NCBI GenBank assembly: GCA_032871835.1
Contig: CM065301.1
Location: 21,097,291 to 21,161,290 of the forward strand
Direction: 5' to 3'
From: Dipteronia dyeriana
Taxonomy: Eukaryota > Streptophyta > Magnoliopsida > Sapindales > Sapindaceae
DNA length: 64,000 nt
The notes under the pieces are model-generated. The model saw only the letters and a list, made by a program, of their open reading frames with translations. It searched no databases and was not told the origin of the DNA. Below, in pieces: positions 43,979 through 54,600 of the stretch (position 1 is the stretch's first letter; the number at the start of each line of letters is the position of its first letter). The position numbers and the translations under genes were made by a program.

Positions 43979-44703
43979 ATTTTAATGTTTTATATTAAAT
44001 ATTTATGCTTAGAAAATTTACGCTTAGTTTTTTTTTAATATTTAAACTTAATATTTTTTTTTCTTAGGTTTTGTAATTAATATTTATGCTTAATATATTT
44101 ATACTTAGTTTTTAATTTTAATATTTATGTTCAATTAGTCAAATTAAATATTTTTTGTTAATTTAAATTTATGTTTAATATTTATGCTCAATTTTTAAAT
44201 TTAAATTAAATATTTATGTAAAAATTTATGTAAAAATTTATATGCGTATACTCAAAACGGTGAATTTTTATATTTATAGTTAATTTCAATTACAAAACTA
44301 ATATGCATGCTTAATTTTTAACTTTAAATTAAATATTTATACTAATTTAAACATTATTTAATTTTATGCTTCATTTATGTATTTTATTTTAATTTATATA
44401 TTTATGCTCAAAATGGTGAATTTTTTTCTTTATAGTTAATTTCAATTACATCATTAATATTTATGCTTAATTTTTAAATTTAACTTAATTATTTATGCTA
44501 ATTTGAACTTTATTTAAATTTACGCTTCATTTATGAATTTTATTTTAATTTATATATTTATATTCAAAATGGTGAATTTTTATATTTATAGCTAATTTTA
44601 ATTTATGCTTAATATTTATGCTCAATTTTGAAATTTATATTTTTATGCTTAATTAATGAATTAACAATTATATTGTAGGAAACTGATCCTATTTTTTCAG
44701 ACA
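43979..44703. repeat. AT-rich tract, right copy
   Basis: It matches 7674-8129 joined to 13686-13987, with no MULE. It ends TATTGTAG/GAAACTG and CTATTTTTTCAG/ACA, both resembling plant splice acceptors, just before the hAT-like reading frame at 44712. It may be an AT-rich 5' intron or promoter region of that gene. No coding content. Confidence 0.6.
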
Positions 44704-45258
44704 GTTTTTGCATGGACAATGATGACTTTAACCTTTATACACCAAGAGACATTGTTACCAATAAGGCAGAGGGTCTAACGGGAGCTGCTCCGTCCTTCTT
44801 CATACCAACATCACATACCAAAAAGATAACATCTAAGTTATTCCAATGTTTTGTAAGTAAAACCGTAACCGGCTCAGACGGTAAAGAAATTGTAAATTGT
44901 AAAAACAACATCTAAAGTATGACAATGTTTTGTACATCTAATTAAACATGTACTAGTAAATTGTAATTCGATTGCACTGGTTTTCCTTTACCAAGTTTTT
45001 ATCCTAGCAAGTTTTTTTTTGTAAGGTTTTTAACGAGCCAATCATGAATCATGTACTATTGAAATCTGAATCAATAAATAAAATTCATTTCTTTACCTAT
45101 AGTTTTTTTTTATTTGACTTTAAATAATTCATCTATTTCTTGTATTTTTATTTATTCTTTTAATTTTTTTAAAAATAAATTGATATTTTTCTTATATTTT
45201 ATTTTTTTAGACAAATATAATAAATAAGATAATCTAATACATAAGTTAAAATAAGAAA
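44704..45258 (+). pseudogene. hAT transposase remnant: N-terminal piece plus 3' region (internally deleted)
   Basis: ATG 44712 opens 67 codons (MDNDDFNLYTPRDIVTNKAE ... ITSKLFQCFVSKTVTGSDGK). SKLFQCF followed by CKNN resembles the start of a hAT BED zinc finger, though the finger is incomplete. A short duplication of AACATCTAA...CAATGTTTTGTA follows. From about 44940 the sequence aligns with the 3' region of the hAT copy at 51930-52110, including ACCAAGTTTTTAT. The catalytic domain is missing, so this is a deletion derivative. Assignment of the N-terminal piece is moderate. Confidence 0.55.
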
Positions 45259-47104
45259 GGGTTAATATCATCTGGATCCATATGTTATGTTGAAAGATCA
45301 ATTATTTAAACATCAATTATTTAAACAAGTTTGATTTTTAGCAAAATTTTCCCTGACTTTTGAAAAGTATATCAAATGGATCCATCCGTCAATTAAATGT
45401 TAATCCACGTTAACGAATTGAGGGTCATTTATGGTATTTCATATTATCTCTAAAATTAATGTATAAATACAAATTAAAAATTAAAAAAATAATAAAAATT
45501 CCATAAAATTATTATTTTCTTTTAAAATATAACATTTAAAAATAAAAAATTAACACAAAAACAAATTCACAAATTTCTATCAATCCATCACAAATTCACC
45601 AACCGATCGAGACCTCTCACGAATCTTCTTCAGCGTGAACCATCTCCATCACCGGAGATGTAGACCAAACCCTAGCCGCTGAACCCGTTGAAATCCACCA
45701 ACCACCACCCTTCCAAGAACCGAGGAGATCCCGAACATCGTGTCTGATCCTGGTCATCGTGTCCGCTTCCCATTTCTCTCTTTCGTTCCATCTCGCTTTC
45801 CCCTCTCTCTTCGACGCTGGTGATAGTCTTTTATGGTGAGATAGTGGTGGTCATGTGGATTTGTGCTTGACATATTTTGGTTTGTGTTCGACTGTTTTTT
45901 TCAAATTCGACTTTTTTCGTTTTTATTGGTGATGGTGGTCTATGGATTTTAGATAATTGATTTCTGGTTATGCTAGGATGGTGGTGGAGTTTGTGAGTTT
46001 GATTTGTGTGTGAGGTTTAGAAAGAAAAGAGAACGGATGGTTGAATTTGAGTTAGTGGTGGGTGGTGGGTGGTGGGTGGGTTTGTGGTGGCCGCCAGCGA
46101 GGAGACCAACGATGGTGTGGTGGGTGTGGGTTTTTTGTAGGGTTGAGTGTGGTTTTCTAGTGTTGATCCAAAACACTATATGGTTAAATCTCGATTTGGA
46201 GTTACGAGGTTGCAATCCATGGAGATTTACGAATCTCATTGATGGTTCATCTTCATCCCTGGAGATTTACGGATCTCCAGTGACGGGGGACTCCCCCATC
46301 ACAAATTTTGATTTATGTTTCGCCTTCCCAAATCCCAATCGCCTCACCCATCGCAATTTTTTTTAGATTTGTTTATCTTTTCCGTTTAACATCATTTGCT
46401 ATTTTTCTTCGTATTAGAGAAAAGAGAAAAGGGAAAAGCTTGACTGTAATGAACTGGATTTGGTACAGCTCTTGGGTCTTAGCTTGTCTGAAGTGAATCG
46501 AAAACGCGGACATTCTTTTTTCGTGTTGATAATTGTTTGTAATTGAAGTGTTTGTTGTAGCCTATGTGTGGGAAAAGAAATTATAATATGGAGAAGGGGA
46601 GATGACTAATGAAACCGCAAGTATGGTTGATGTGTTGGGATATTGCAGTAGTGTTAGAATGGATTGATGGATCTCCATCAAATCTGGGTAGTTGTTTGAT
46701 TTTGTGAACAATATAAGGTTATTTTATTATTATTGTTAAGTTTTTAAAGTTGTTTTTTATCTTTATTTTATTTTTAATTTCTATATAAGGATATTTTTGG
46801 AACAATTTTATTTAAAAAAAATCAACAATTGATGACATGTGTTACATTCATATTGGATTAAAATTTAAAATGAAATTATTAAATTTTAAATGTTAAAGGG
46901 TAAAATAGTCATTTTTACCATTAATATGGCATTCAGGGGTAAAAGAGACAATATATATTTTCTATCACGTTTGACCGTTATAAAAAGTCAGAGGGATCTA
47001 TTTGATATACTTTTCAAAAGTCAGGGAAAACTTTGCTAAAAAATCAAACTCGTTTAAATAATTGATCTTTCAGCATAACATAAAGACCCAGATGATATTA
47101 ACCC
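45259..47104. mobile_element. Non-autonomous MULE with gene-like interior
   Basis: The ends are GGGTTAATATCATCTGG and its complement, with inverted similarity extending roughly 120-140 bp (for example CCCTGACTTTTGAAAAGTAT on both arms). A perfect 9-bp target duplication AATAAGAAA flanks it (45250-45258 and 47105-47113). The interior has no transposase. Positions 45590-46500 are GC-richer, with plant-leader-like text (ACCAAACCCTAGCCGCTGAA) and a GGTGGGTGGT run near 46055-46085. This fits a Pack-MULE carrying captured gene fragments. Open frames there are not recognisable. Confidence 0.88.
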
Positions 47105-47113
47105 AATAAGAAA

Positions 47114-47363
47114 TAAATTTTCAACTTAAAATAAACATATTTTTAATATGTATATTTAAAAAAACGGATCGACATGTTAAGGCCAGTGGGCCTAGCCCGC
47201 TAGATGGCACAACACGGCATGTTAAACGGTTGTGCCATTTTGGCACGACCTATTTAACGTTGACGTGTCGGGCTGGTCCGTTTGTACACCATAGTTGGAG
47301 AATGTCGTCCTAAAATTTGATTAGTTACACCTTCGTACAATATTCAATTCTTCATCCAAGCCT
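47114..47363. other. Short interval between MULE and solo LTR
   Basis: It includes GGGCCTAGCCCGCTAGATGG and ACGTGTCGGGCTGGTCCG, which look like subterminal sequence of a hAT MITE with GGCCCR repeats. No clear ends were found. Otherwise nothing. Confidence 0.3.
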
Positions 47364-47988
47364 TGTTAGCAATTGATCTCTACGTGGAAGCGTTGTCGAA
47401 TAGCCACAAACAAACGATAAAAAAATGTCTATGCAGGAAAATAAGATGGGAGAAGAAAATAAATCCAGTTATATACAAAACACAAGATTTACGTGGAAAC
47501 CCAAGAATAGGGAAACAAACCATGGTTATTAGGACAACAAGAGAAATAATCCATTATGTAGCAAATTTATACAACTACACACTTAAGATTCTCTCTCTAA
47601 AACTCAAAACTCAATTACTACCAATGCCTACATCTTTTCTCAACACTTTGGCTCTAGGAACTAGACACAACATTAACATAGAATTACAATCTATTTATAC
47701 TAGAGCCCTAGGGAGTTTAAGACCCACAAGGAAACCATTTTCTTCACGCACAAGACTTCTTATTCCACGTAAATATCCTTTCCTTTACGCACAAGACTTT
47801 CATGTTCTGCATAAAGACAAACTTTTTTCCTTTTCCATTTCCTAAGAATTCTCGTTTTCACGCATCATATTAATAAAGGATCCCTTAAATAAGATCTCTG
47901 ACTTCCAAACGTTTCCAACAACCCTAGGAAATTTCCTCATTGGTTGAATCTCGTTTGACAATCATGGGAATACAAACCGTATCCAACA
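47364..47988 (-). repeat. Solo LTR, copia-like
   Basis: Read on the minus strand it starts TGTTGGATACGG (at 47988) and ends GCTAACA (at 47364). Flanks are AGCCT (47359-47363) and ATCCT (47989-47993), a target duplication with one change. A minus-strand TATA box lies at 47691-47701 (AGTATAAATAG). No pol is adjacent. The 160-codon open frame on the plus strand here is fortuitous. The copia label rests on size and ends only. Confidence 0.6.
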
Positions 47989-49780
47989 ATCCTTCTTTAT
48001 AGCGAGAATTCCCATAACTTTTATCCATAGCCAAGACTCTTAACACTAAGAATCGGCATACCTCACCATAAGGTATACCCACTTATTAATGTTGAAAATG
48101 TGGATTATGCCCAACTGGGCCGGTCCTTCCAGTTTGTCACCATTAATGAACCGGACCAGGTTCGGTCCACGAAGAAGGTGTGCCGGACCAACCCCTGCAT
48201 GTAGGCATGCTGCGTGCCAGACAAAAGGGTGCCGATCTGACGGGTTGACTCGCCAAGGCACACCACACCGGTGGGTTTAACTGAGCGAGCCAGCATGTCG
48301 GTCCGCTCCTTGGTCTGGCCATTTGGTCCTGATAATAACCTTTAAAGTGTAAGTCTAATAAACCAAAATGAGGGGTCGATAGGTTTTAAACAAATAAATT
48401 ACCAATTTTTTGATTAATCAATATTCATGAAACTACCCCAAGTTATCAAGCATTCAATCATACATAAAACAATAAAAACACAAGTATGATTTACATGAGA
48501 AACCCTCAAACTGGGTAAAACTCATGGGCTAACCACTTAGCCACAAATGGTCCACAAAATCCACTACTTGAATGAAAGTTTACAACCTAGATTGACCTCT
48601 CATCAGACCATCCAGTTACTAACCCTTTCACTCTACCCAACGGACCTATAATATTGATCTTGAACCAACTAGCTTGTGCATTAAACACTTACTCACAAAG
48701 CTTAACAACTATGAAGAGAATATGCAACCTATGTGAATATATGGAAATATTAAATATGAAAAAATGCTAGGTAAACACATTTAAGCTTGTCTAAGGATTA
48801 ATGATGACCATGAATGCAAATCCTAGATATCAATACTCTAAATGCAATAGCAAGTAGATTTAGCTAGAAGGGCAAAATCGTCCTAAATGCTAGTTATCAC
48901 AAAAAAAAATCTCAACCAACAATCAACAACCCAAGCATGTTATAAATGCAATTAAACTCAAAGACGTGCATTTAATCAACAATAAATGATAAACCTAGAC
49001 AAACATGTCATAAGAAATAAACAAGAAATTTTAGGACATGTAGAGTTTACATAGTCAAAGAAAAACAAGAAGAATCCATGCTTGGAAGATGCAAGATGCT
49101 CATGGATTGAAGTTTGGTTGAGTCAAAATGTGTTCTTGGAGCTCTCTCTCACTAGGTGTCAATTTCTCTCTCAAAGATCTGATTTTTAGCTCACAAAACG
49201 AAGTTGAGAAGAAAAGACATATATAATAGGGCAATGCAATGCTGTGTCGTTTTGACAAAAGCTTTCCAGAAAATACGTAGCACGCTGGGTAGGGTACCCG
49301 CACACTTACCAGCTCAACAACTCGTGCATAGTGTGTTGTGATACCCACAACGCTTCTTACAGTAGTGCCACAATGTAGAATGACTAGAGTAGCACCGTTA
49401 TGATAATTCACAGCACCAAAAGAGCGAAGACACAACACTTAAAAGACCAGTGCAGTGCGTGGGTATGGACCCACGCATACCATGCAAAAAGCATAAAGAA
49501 GCCAAAAACCATCACAATATGTGGGTAGTACACCCGTGCAATTCCCTGAAATAAAAGGATCAAGGAGACAAAGCAAGACAAAAAGACATGCAAGAGATAG
49601 GAAAACTAAAACACACATGAGAGTAATTAAGTACTAATGCAAGATGATTAAAACATACATGTGAGTGAGTGTGTGCACCTTTAAAGCTCGAGCTTGGTCA
49701 TGAACAAAGACTGCCTAAACTACCCTTACATATATAATCCCCAATTGTGGTTGTCAACGAAATAATCCAATTAAAAATAA
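47989..49780. other. Unassigned intergenic-like sequence
   Basis: I see no gene. Positions 48104-48325 are clearly GC-richer. From 48340 to 49680 the sequence is AT-rich with phrases such as TTACATGAGAAACCCTCAAA, reminiscent of old LTR leaders, but no ends were found. A small perfect palindrome GCGTGGGT-ATGG-ACCCACGC lies near 49457. The minus-strand frame 49438-49100 has no motif. Confidence 0.4.
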
Positions 49781-50260
49781 GGAACTTACAGGTCCATTTT
49801 ATTTTCAACCAATCACCGACGGTTGAATTTTCTTTACCACCAATGGAAGATGCGTTGGTGGTAAAGAAAATTATAAAAGAAAACCCCTCAACTATTATAA
49901 TTTATATTTTGACCCACAATTCAAATTTTTCTATAAATACCCCTATCCATTCCATTTTTCAATCACTTTCTCTCATTCTCTCATTCTCTCAATCTCTCCC
50001 CATTCCCCAAGTCTATACACATTTTCATTCAATTTTATTTTTACTCTTTCTCGACACATTTTTTTAATAGTATTATACTAATTTCCTATTATCTATCTAT
50101 CTATTATTTTCTTCATTTTCCACTAACACATAAAATTTTTAAGATACATTTGTCTTTAAATGTTATTATTTCTTTATGTTAGTAAATTTATAATGTTATG
50201 TAAACACTTTAGTTAATAGTCTTAATATATTAGTAAATTAATTTTAATTTTTTTAGCACT
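49781..50260 (+). promoter_or_regulatory. Promoter-like region of a hAT gene, with 18-bp hairpin
   Basis: AATTTTCTTTACCACCAA (49826-49843) and its exact complement (49855-49872) flank an 11-bp loop. A TATA box CTATAAATACCCC follows at 49931, then a pyrimidine-rich leader with CTCATTCTCTCATTCTCTCA. This is a standard plant promoter and 5' leader layout and lies upstream of hAT coding remnants. No start codon can be chosen. Confidence 0.45.
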
Positions 50261-50660
50261 ATATTAAGCATTATTATGTGTACTTGTGTAGTAGTGAATT
50301 CATATATATTGTGTTAGTAAATTAAGCATTATATGTGTAGTAGTTAATTTAAATATTTTTAAGTTAGAAAATTTATAATTTTTAAGTTTAGTAGTTAATT
50401 TAAATATATTTTGTTAGTAAATTTATGATTTATAAGTTTAGTAGTTTATTTGAATATATTTTGTTAGTAAATTTATGATTTATAAGTTTAGTAATTTATT
50501 TGAATATATTTTGTTAGTAAATTTATGATTTTTAAGTTGAGTGGTTTATTTGAATATATTTCATTAGTAAATTAATGATTTTTAAGTTTAGTAGTTTATC
50601 TGAATATATTTCGTTAGTAAATTTATGATTTATAAGTTTAGTAGTTCTATTGAATTGTTT
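50261..50660. repeat. 50-bp tandem repeat array
   Basis: A unit with GTTAGTAAATTTATGATTTA recurs with exact 50-bp spacing: starts at about 50311, 50361, 50411, 50461, 50511, 50561 and 50611. The outer units are more diverged. It is very AT-rich and contiguous, without unique spacers. It sits between the promoter-like region and hAT coding sequence and so may be intronic. Confidence 0.93.
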
Positions 50661-50699
50661 GTTAAAAGAAATATCTCATAAGATGGAGGTTATTTCTTC

Positions 50700-51940
50700 C
50701 ATTAACGTTGTGAATGTCAAATCATAAATTTAGTTGTTCAGACTGGTTTGAAGGAAGTAAGCGACCGTGTAGACCGTATCAGAGATGTCATTTCTTGGAT
50801 TAGCAGTTATAATCATAGATTCTAAGAATTCCGTAGACACTATACATTAAACGGTTTACGTCCCCGACTATTCCAAACTGATATGGCGGTAATGTGGAAC
50901 TCTCCTTAATTAAAAAAATTGTTTGCCATATGATACAACTATTACAGGTTTTTATAACATGAAGCTAGGCAAACTTTGTCGTCCATAAGCACAATTACTG
51001 ACGCAAGAGGATTGGTATGTGGCAAGGGTTTTTTAAATATTTTTTACAACGCCATTATAACTCTTTTCGGGATCTATTACCCCATATCATTTCAAGCAAT
51101 CCATCAAAGAGTGGAAATGTCTGAAGTGTTAAACAGTTATAGGGAAGATGTTCATTTAAGCTCTGCTGTTGTTGTCGTGGAGACAAAGTTGAAAAAATAA
51201 GGAGACAAAGTTGAAAAAATATTGGGCTAGCATTCCTCTACTTTATGCCTTAAGTGTTATAGTAGATCCTATGGTTAAATTATCTAGTTTAGAAATTTTG
51301 ATTGAGTTTATTGGTACTAATTTGGTAATCGATTATTTAGAATAGGTTACTGACATCCGAAACAATTTTTTCGTATTTATGAGCACATGTTTGGCGGTAT
51401 TGACACCCAACCATCGGTAGAATCGAAGATACAGCCAAAACAAACAAGTTGGAGCATTCTTAAATGCTGAAAAAAGGACAAATCAACAAGTACGTCTTCA
51501 GGCCAAATAGCAGGCCGATCTTCTTGTGCTGAACAGAATATGTATCTTGAAACACAGTTCGATGCTATCGAAGACAAGGAAGAGTTTGATTTGTTATTAT
51601 AGTGGAAGACATATACCTACAGGTATCCGATTCTGTCACACCTAGCACGTGACTTACTGGTTATCCCTGTGTCCACGGTGTCTTCAGAACAAGCATTCCG
51701 CACTAGTGGATGCATAATTAAACTAAGAAGAAGTTGTTATTCTCCGGAGATGGTGGAGGTATTAACATACCTTCGGGATTGGGAGCATGTAATAAAGAGG
51801 TTGCAAAACAAAACCGTAGATAATGAACTTATTCTAAATTTCAACAATCTATATGTTGATAAGGCTTCTGGTTCCGGTTTTAACCAAGTCCAGAACAAGG
51901 ATATACCTATACATGTACATTTACTTGTAAATTACTAAAC
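50700..51940 (+). pseudogene. hAT transposase, C-terminal two thirds, degraded
   Basis: QTGLKEVSDRVDRIRDVISW near 50735 and MAVMWNSP near 50885 are typical mid-hAT wording. GIYYPISFQAIHQRVEMSEV near 51085 follows in another frame. The hAT dimerisation domain lies at 51620-51800: YPILSHLARDLLVIPVSTVS, SEQAFRTSGCIIKLRRSCYS and EVLTYLRDWEHV. It ends at TAA near 51937. Stops and frameshifts occur throughout, and the N-terminal zinc finger is not seen. It would have cut and joined hAT ends in the nucleus. Confidence 0.85.
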
Positions 51941-51963
51941 TGTAATACGATTGCATTTTTTAC

Positions 51964-52004
51964 CCTTACCAAGTTTTTATACCACTGGGTTTTTCTTGGT
52001 AAGG
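51964..52004 (+). other. Stem-loop in the hAT 3' region
   Basis: CCTTACCAAG (51964-51973) and CTTGGTAAGG (51995-52004) can pair around a T-rich loop. A degenerate counterpart lies at about 44985-45035 in the deleted copy. It is about 30 bp after the transposase stop. It may be a mRNA 3' element or subterminal repeat. Confidence 0.45.
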
Positions 52005-52116
52005 TTTTTAAGGAGATAATCTTATAAATATGTAATACTGAATTCCATAAGTCAGGAATAAATAAATAATTCTTCATTTCATATTTTCATAACTTCATCT
52101 ATTATATATTTTTTAT

Positions 52117-52863
52117 TGTTATTGGTAAAATCTGAAGAATGATGAGTCAACATAACTACCCAAAGATGCGGGAGTTAAAGATGCCACGTCACCAAGAGTC
52201 AACCTTCCTGAACCTACCTAAGCTAACCAAAGATGGTTTCATAACACCCGGTCGGGGCTATCGAGATGGTCGGATCAAAGCCTCCGGTGGGGACTGAATC
52301 ACTGGTCGAGGAGAATAAGGCTTGGTCGGGTTTTGGTAGATGATTGGCAGATTGACACGTGGATACTATCAAATACATGCAGTCACGACTCAAATACATG
52401 CAGAATGAGTCATACTCCAATAAGGTGTCTCGAAGCACACTTTGATAAGGAATCGAATTTCCCTATCGATGCCAGATTCCAAATTAGGAAAGAGACCTAA
52501 TGCGTGAAGAACGCGAAACAGGAAAGAAAAATAAAACGATTCAAACACTTCAACTTCATTTAATTGTATAGCACGAATTAGGGTTCTATACATGTAAAAA
52601 TAGACCGTAATAATATCACTAAAAGGGTTGAAGAAAAATTAAGACTCTAAAGAGCACGAAAGACTGAGTGTGTAATTGATTATTTATAGTGAAGTTCTTT
52701 CCTTATCGATTTCAGGCAACAGTGGACATTTCCCAGTTCTTGGGGTTTTACCACGTAAAATCCTTGTGTTCCTTTTATTTTCTTAACTATTCGTAATTAG
52801 CAATTGTGTGATTTCATATACATTAATTTCAACGTGCGATCCATCAAAAAATAACCGTCAACA
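52117..52863 (+). repeat. 5' LTR of element D
   Basis: It starts TGTTATTGG and ends CCGTCAACA (747 bp). The TATA position reads ATGTAAAAATAGACC here, but ATGTATAAATAGACC in the 3' LTR (63938-63952), so the 5' LTR promoter carries a T-to-A change in its TATA core. Confidence 0.92.
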
Positions 52864-52884
52864 ATTGGCGCTAGAAGGAGGGGC
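52864..52884 (+). other. Primer-binding region of element D
   Basis: ATTGGCGCTAGAAGGAGGGG follows the LTR end directly and is the same as in element C. Confidence 0.7.
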
Positions 52885-52935
52885 GAACCTTCGACGTTAT
52901 AATCAGCCAGAGATTTAGTCATACAAAGTGAAATC

Positions 52936-54600
52936 ATGGTTTCCAGCGCTGACAGAGATTTATCCCCGGGCAACGTTGATGTCTTACGAGAGGTGAATGT
53001 CGTGGATGCCGATGCACTAGGAACAGATCCATCATCAAGAACTCCACAACCAAGCAGACATGACACCGTCATAACCATGGGCTTGACAACAGGAATATCT
53101 CCAGATGCATTTAGGAAAATTCAAGAATCCCTGCGGAGAGTCATTGACGATGCCTCTAGACAGGGAATTAGCATAACTACAACTATAAATCTGAATTCGC
53201 CGTACCAGGTCTCTACACCCATGGTAGCTCAATGAACCAATGTGCGTTCTGAGATCGTGGCCAACTACTCTAGGCGTACCCTAAAAATTTGTAAGAGATA
53301 GAGAAGAGAAACGGGACAAAAGAGGACGTTCACGCAGAAGAAATAGCTCTCACCAGGATAGAAGAATGGTGGAACGTGAGGAGTCAAGTTCACGCGAGGA
53401 TACCGTAGGGTATGACGATACAAGACAATACCTTAAGAAAGAAGACAGTTATAATGGACGGAGTAAGAAGCTCCGACCGAATTTAAGCGATGACGAGCAC
53501 ACTCCCAGAGGGTGAAGGGACCCGTATGGGCTCGTAGTCCACCAAGGGTTAGATAGGCGTGGCGAACCCGAAAGGGAGCGCGAAGTTCTTCTTAGGAGGA
53601 TAGAAGCTTTAAGGAAAAAGCAAAGTCAAGATCCCCTCTGGTCAAAAGGGTAATATGTTTGCTAATGCCATAAGGCAGGCTCGCTTTTTGGAGAAATTCG
53701 GGATGCCGCATGTGAAGCAATTCAAAGCCAATACTGATCCGCAGGAACATATGAGGAGTTGCCAGAGCGACATGACTTAGTATGACTATGATGATGCCCT
53801 CATGTGTCGTATGTTCCCTCAGACATTGGGAGATCAGGGGTCCAGGTGGTTCGGAGGATTATCATGGAGATCCATCAAGAATTTCGAAGGATTAACATGA
53901 GCGTTCACCAGACAATTTATGGGAAATATCCAATGAAGGAAATCGATGTCAGCTTTTTCTACCCTAAGGCAAAGAAAAGTAGAAAAATTAAAAGATTATC
54001 TAACCAGGTTTTTGTAGGAGGTATTGGAGGTTCAGGACCCTAATGATGATGCAGTGGTGTCCGCATTAATAAACAGCTTGCAACACAGTCACCTAACCTT
54101 AAGCCTGAGGGAGCGGGGACCGACCACATATGCAAGCATGGTAGATCATGTTTGGGGATACGCCATGGCAGAAGAAGAACAAATTGCCCATGGGGAGAAT
54201 TTATACACGGGGATCATCCTGCCAGTAATCAAAAGAGCCAAGAAAGCAGTTAAAAAAATGGTAAGAATGACCAGAAGAGCAACGGAGGAAGAGGAAAAGG
54301 CGGACGAAGAGATAAAGATAGAACAGGGAGGAACCCAAGGTGCTTGTACACCAATTATACCCCGTTAACCAAAAAGCATGAGGAAATTCTGAATGCAATA
54401 GAAGACAAAAACTTATATAAAAAATCTCTGAGGCAGTCAAACTTCGCTAGAAGAGATACTACCAAGTATTGCAGGTTCCACCAGGAGAATGGTCACGAAA
54501 CCTCCAAGTATTACCAACTCAAGGATTACATTGAGAAGCTAATCCGAGAAGGTCATCTTACCGATGTCATCTTACCGATGTCATCTCAAAAGAGGTGAAG
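52936..54600 (+). pseudogene. gag of element D
   Basis: ATG 52936 starts MVSSADRDLSPGNVDVLREV. The frame ends at 53233. The gag core begins near 53700 (FGMPHVKQFKANTDPQEHMR) and continues in shifted frames to 54024-54368, with VVSALINSLQHSHLTLSLRE and GYAMAEEEQIA. 54344-54598 has YTNYTPLTKKHEEILNAIED, then a zinc knuckle KYCRFHQENGHETSKYYQLK in which the last Cys is Tyr. A 15-bp direct repeat of CATCTTACCGATGT ends the segment. Product role: particle core and RNA binding. Confidence 0.82.

Noticed and set aside
46021..46085. GGTGGGTGGT run as a possible G-quadruplex regulatory site
   Set aside because: The runs are short and interrupted and lie inside a non-autonomous transposon; too weak to claim.
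45973..46366. Open frames on both strands (88 and 120 codons) in the non-autonomous MULE
   Set aside because: They are driven by a GGTGGGTGGT low-complexity run; no recognisable domain, so not called as genes.
47363..47845. 160-codon plus-strand open frame, the longest in its region
   Set aside because: It lies wholly within a solo LTR with defined ends and target duplication. The protein has no domain wording, and the TATA box there points the other way.
50261..50660. Regular repeats that might suggest a CRISPR array
   Set aside because: Units are contiguous 50-bp tandem copies without unique spacers, in plant DNA next to hAT sequence.
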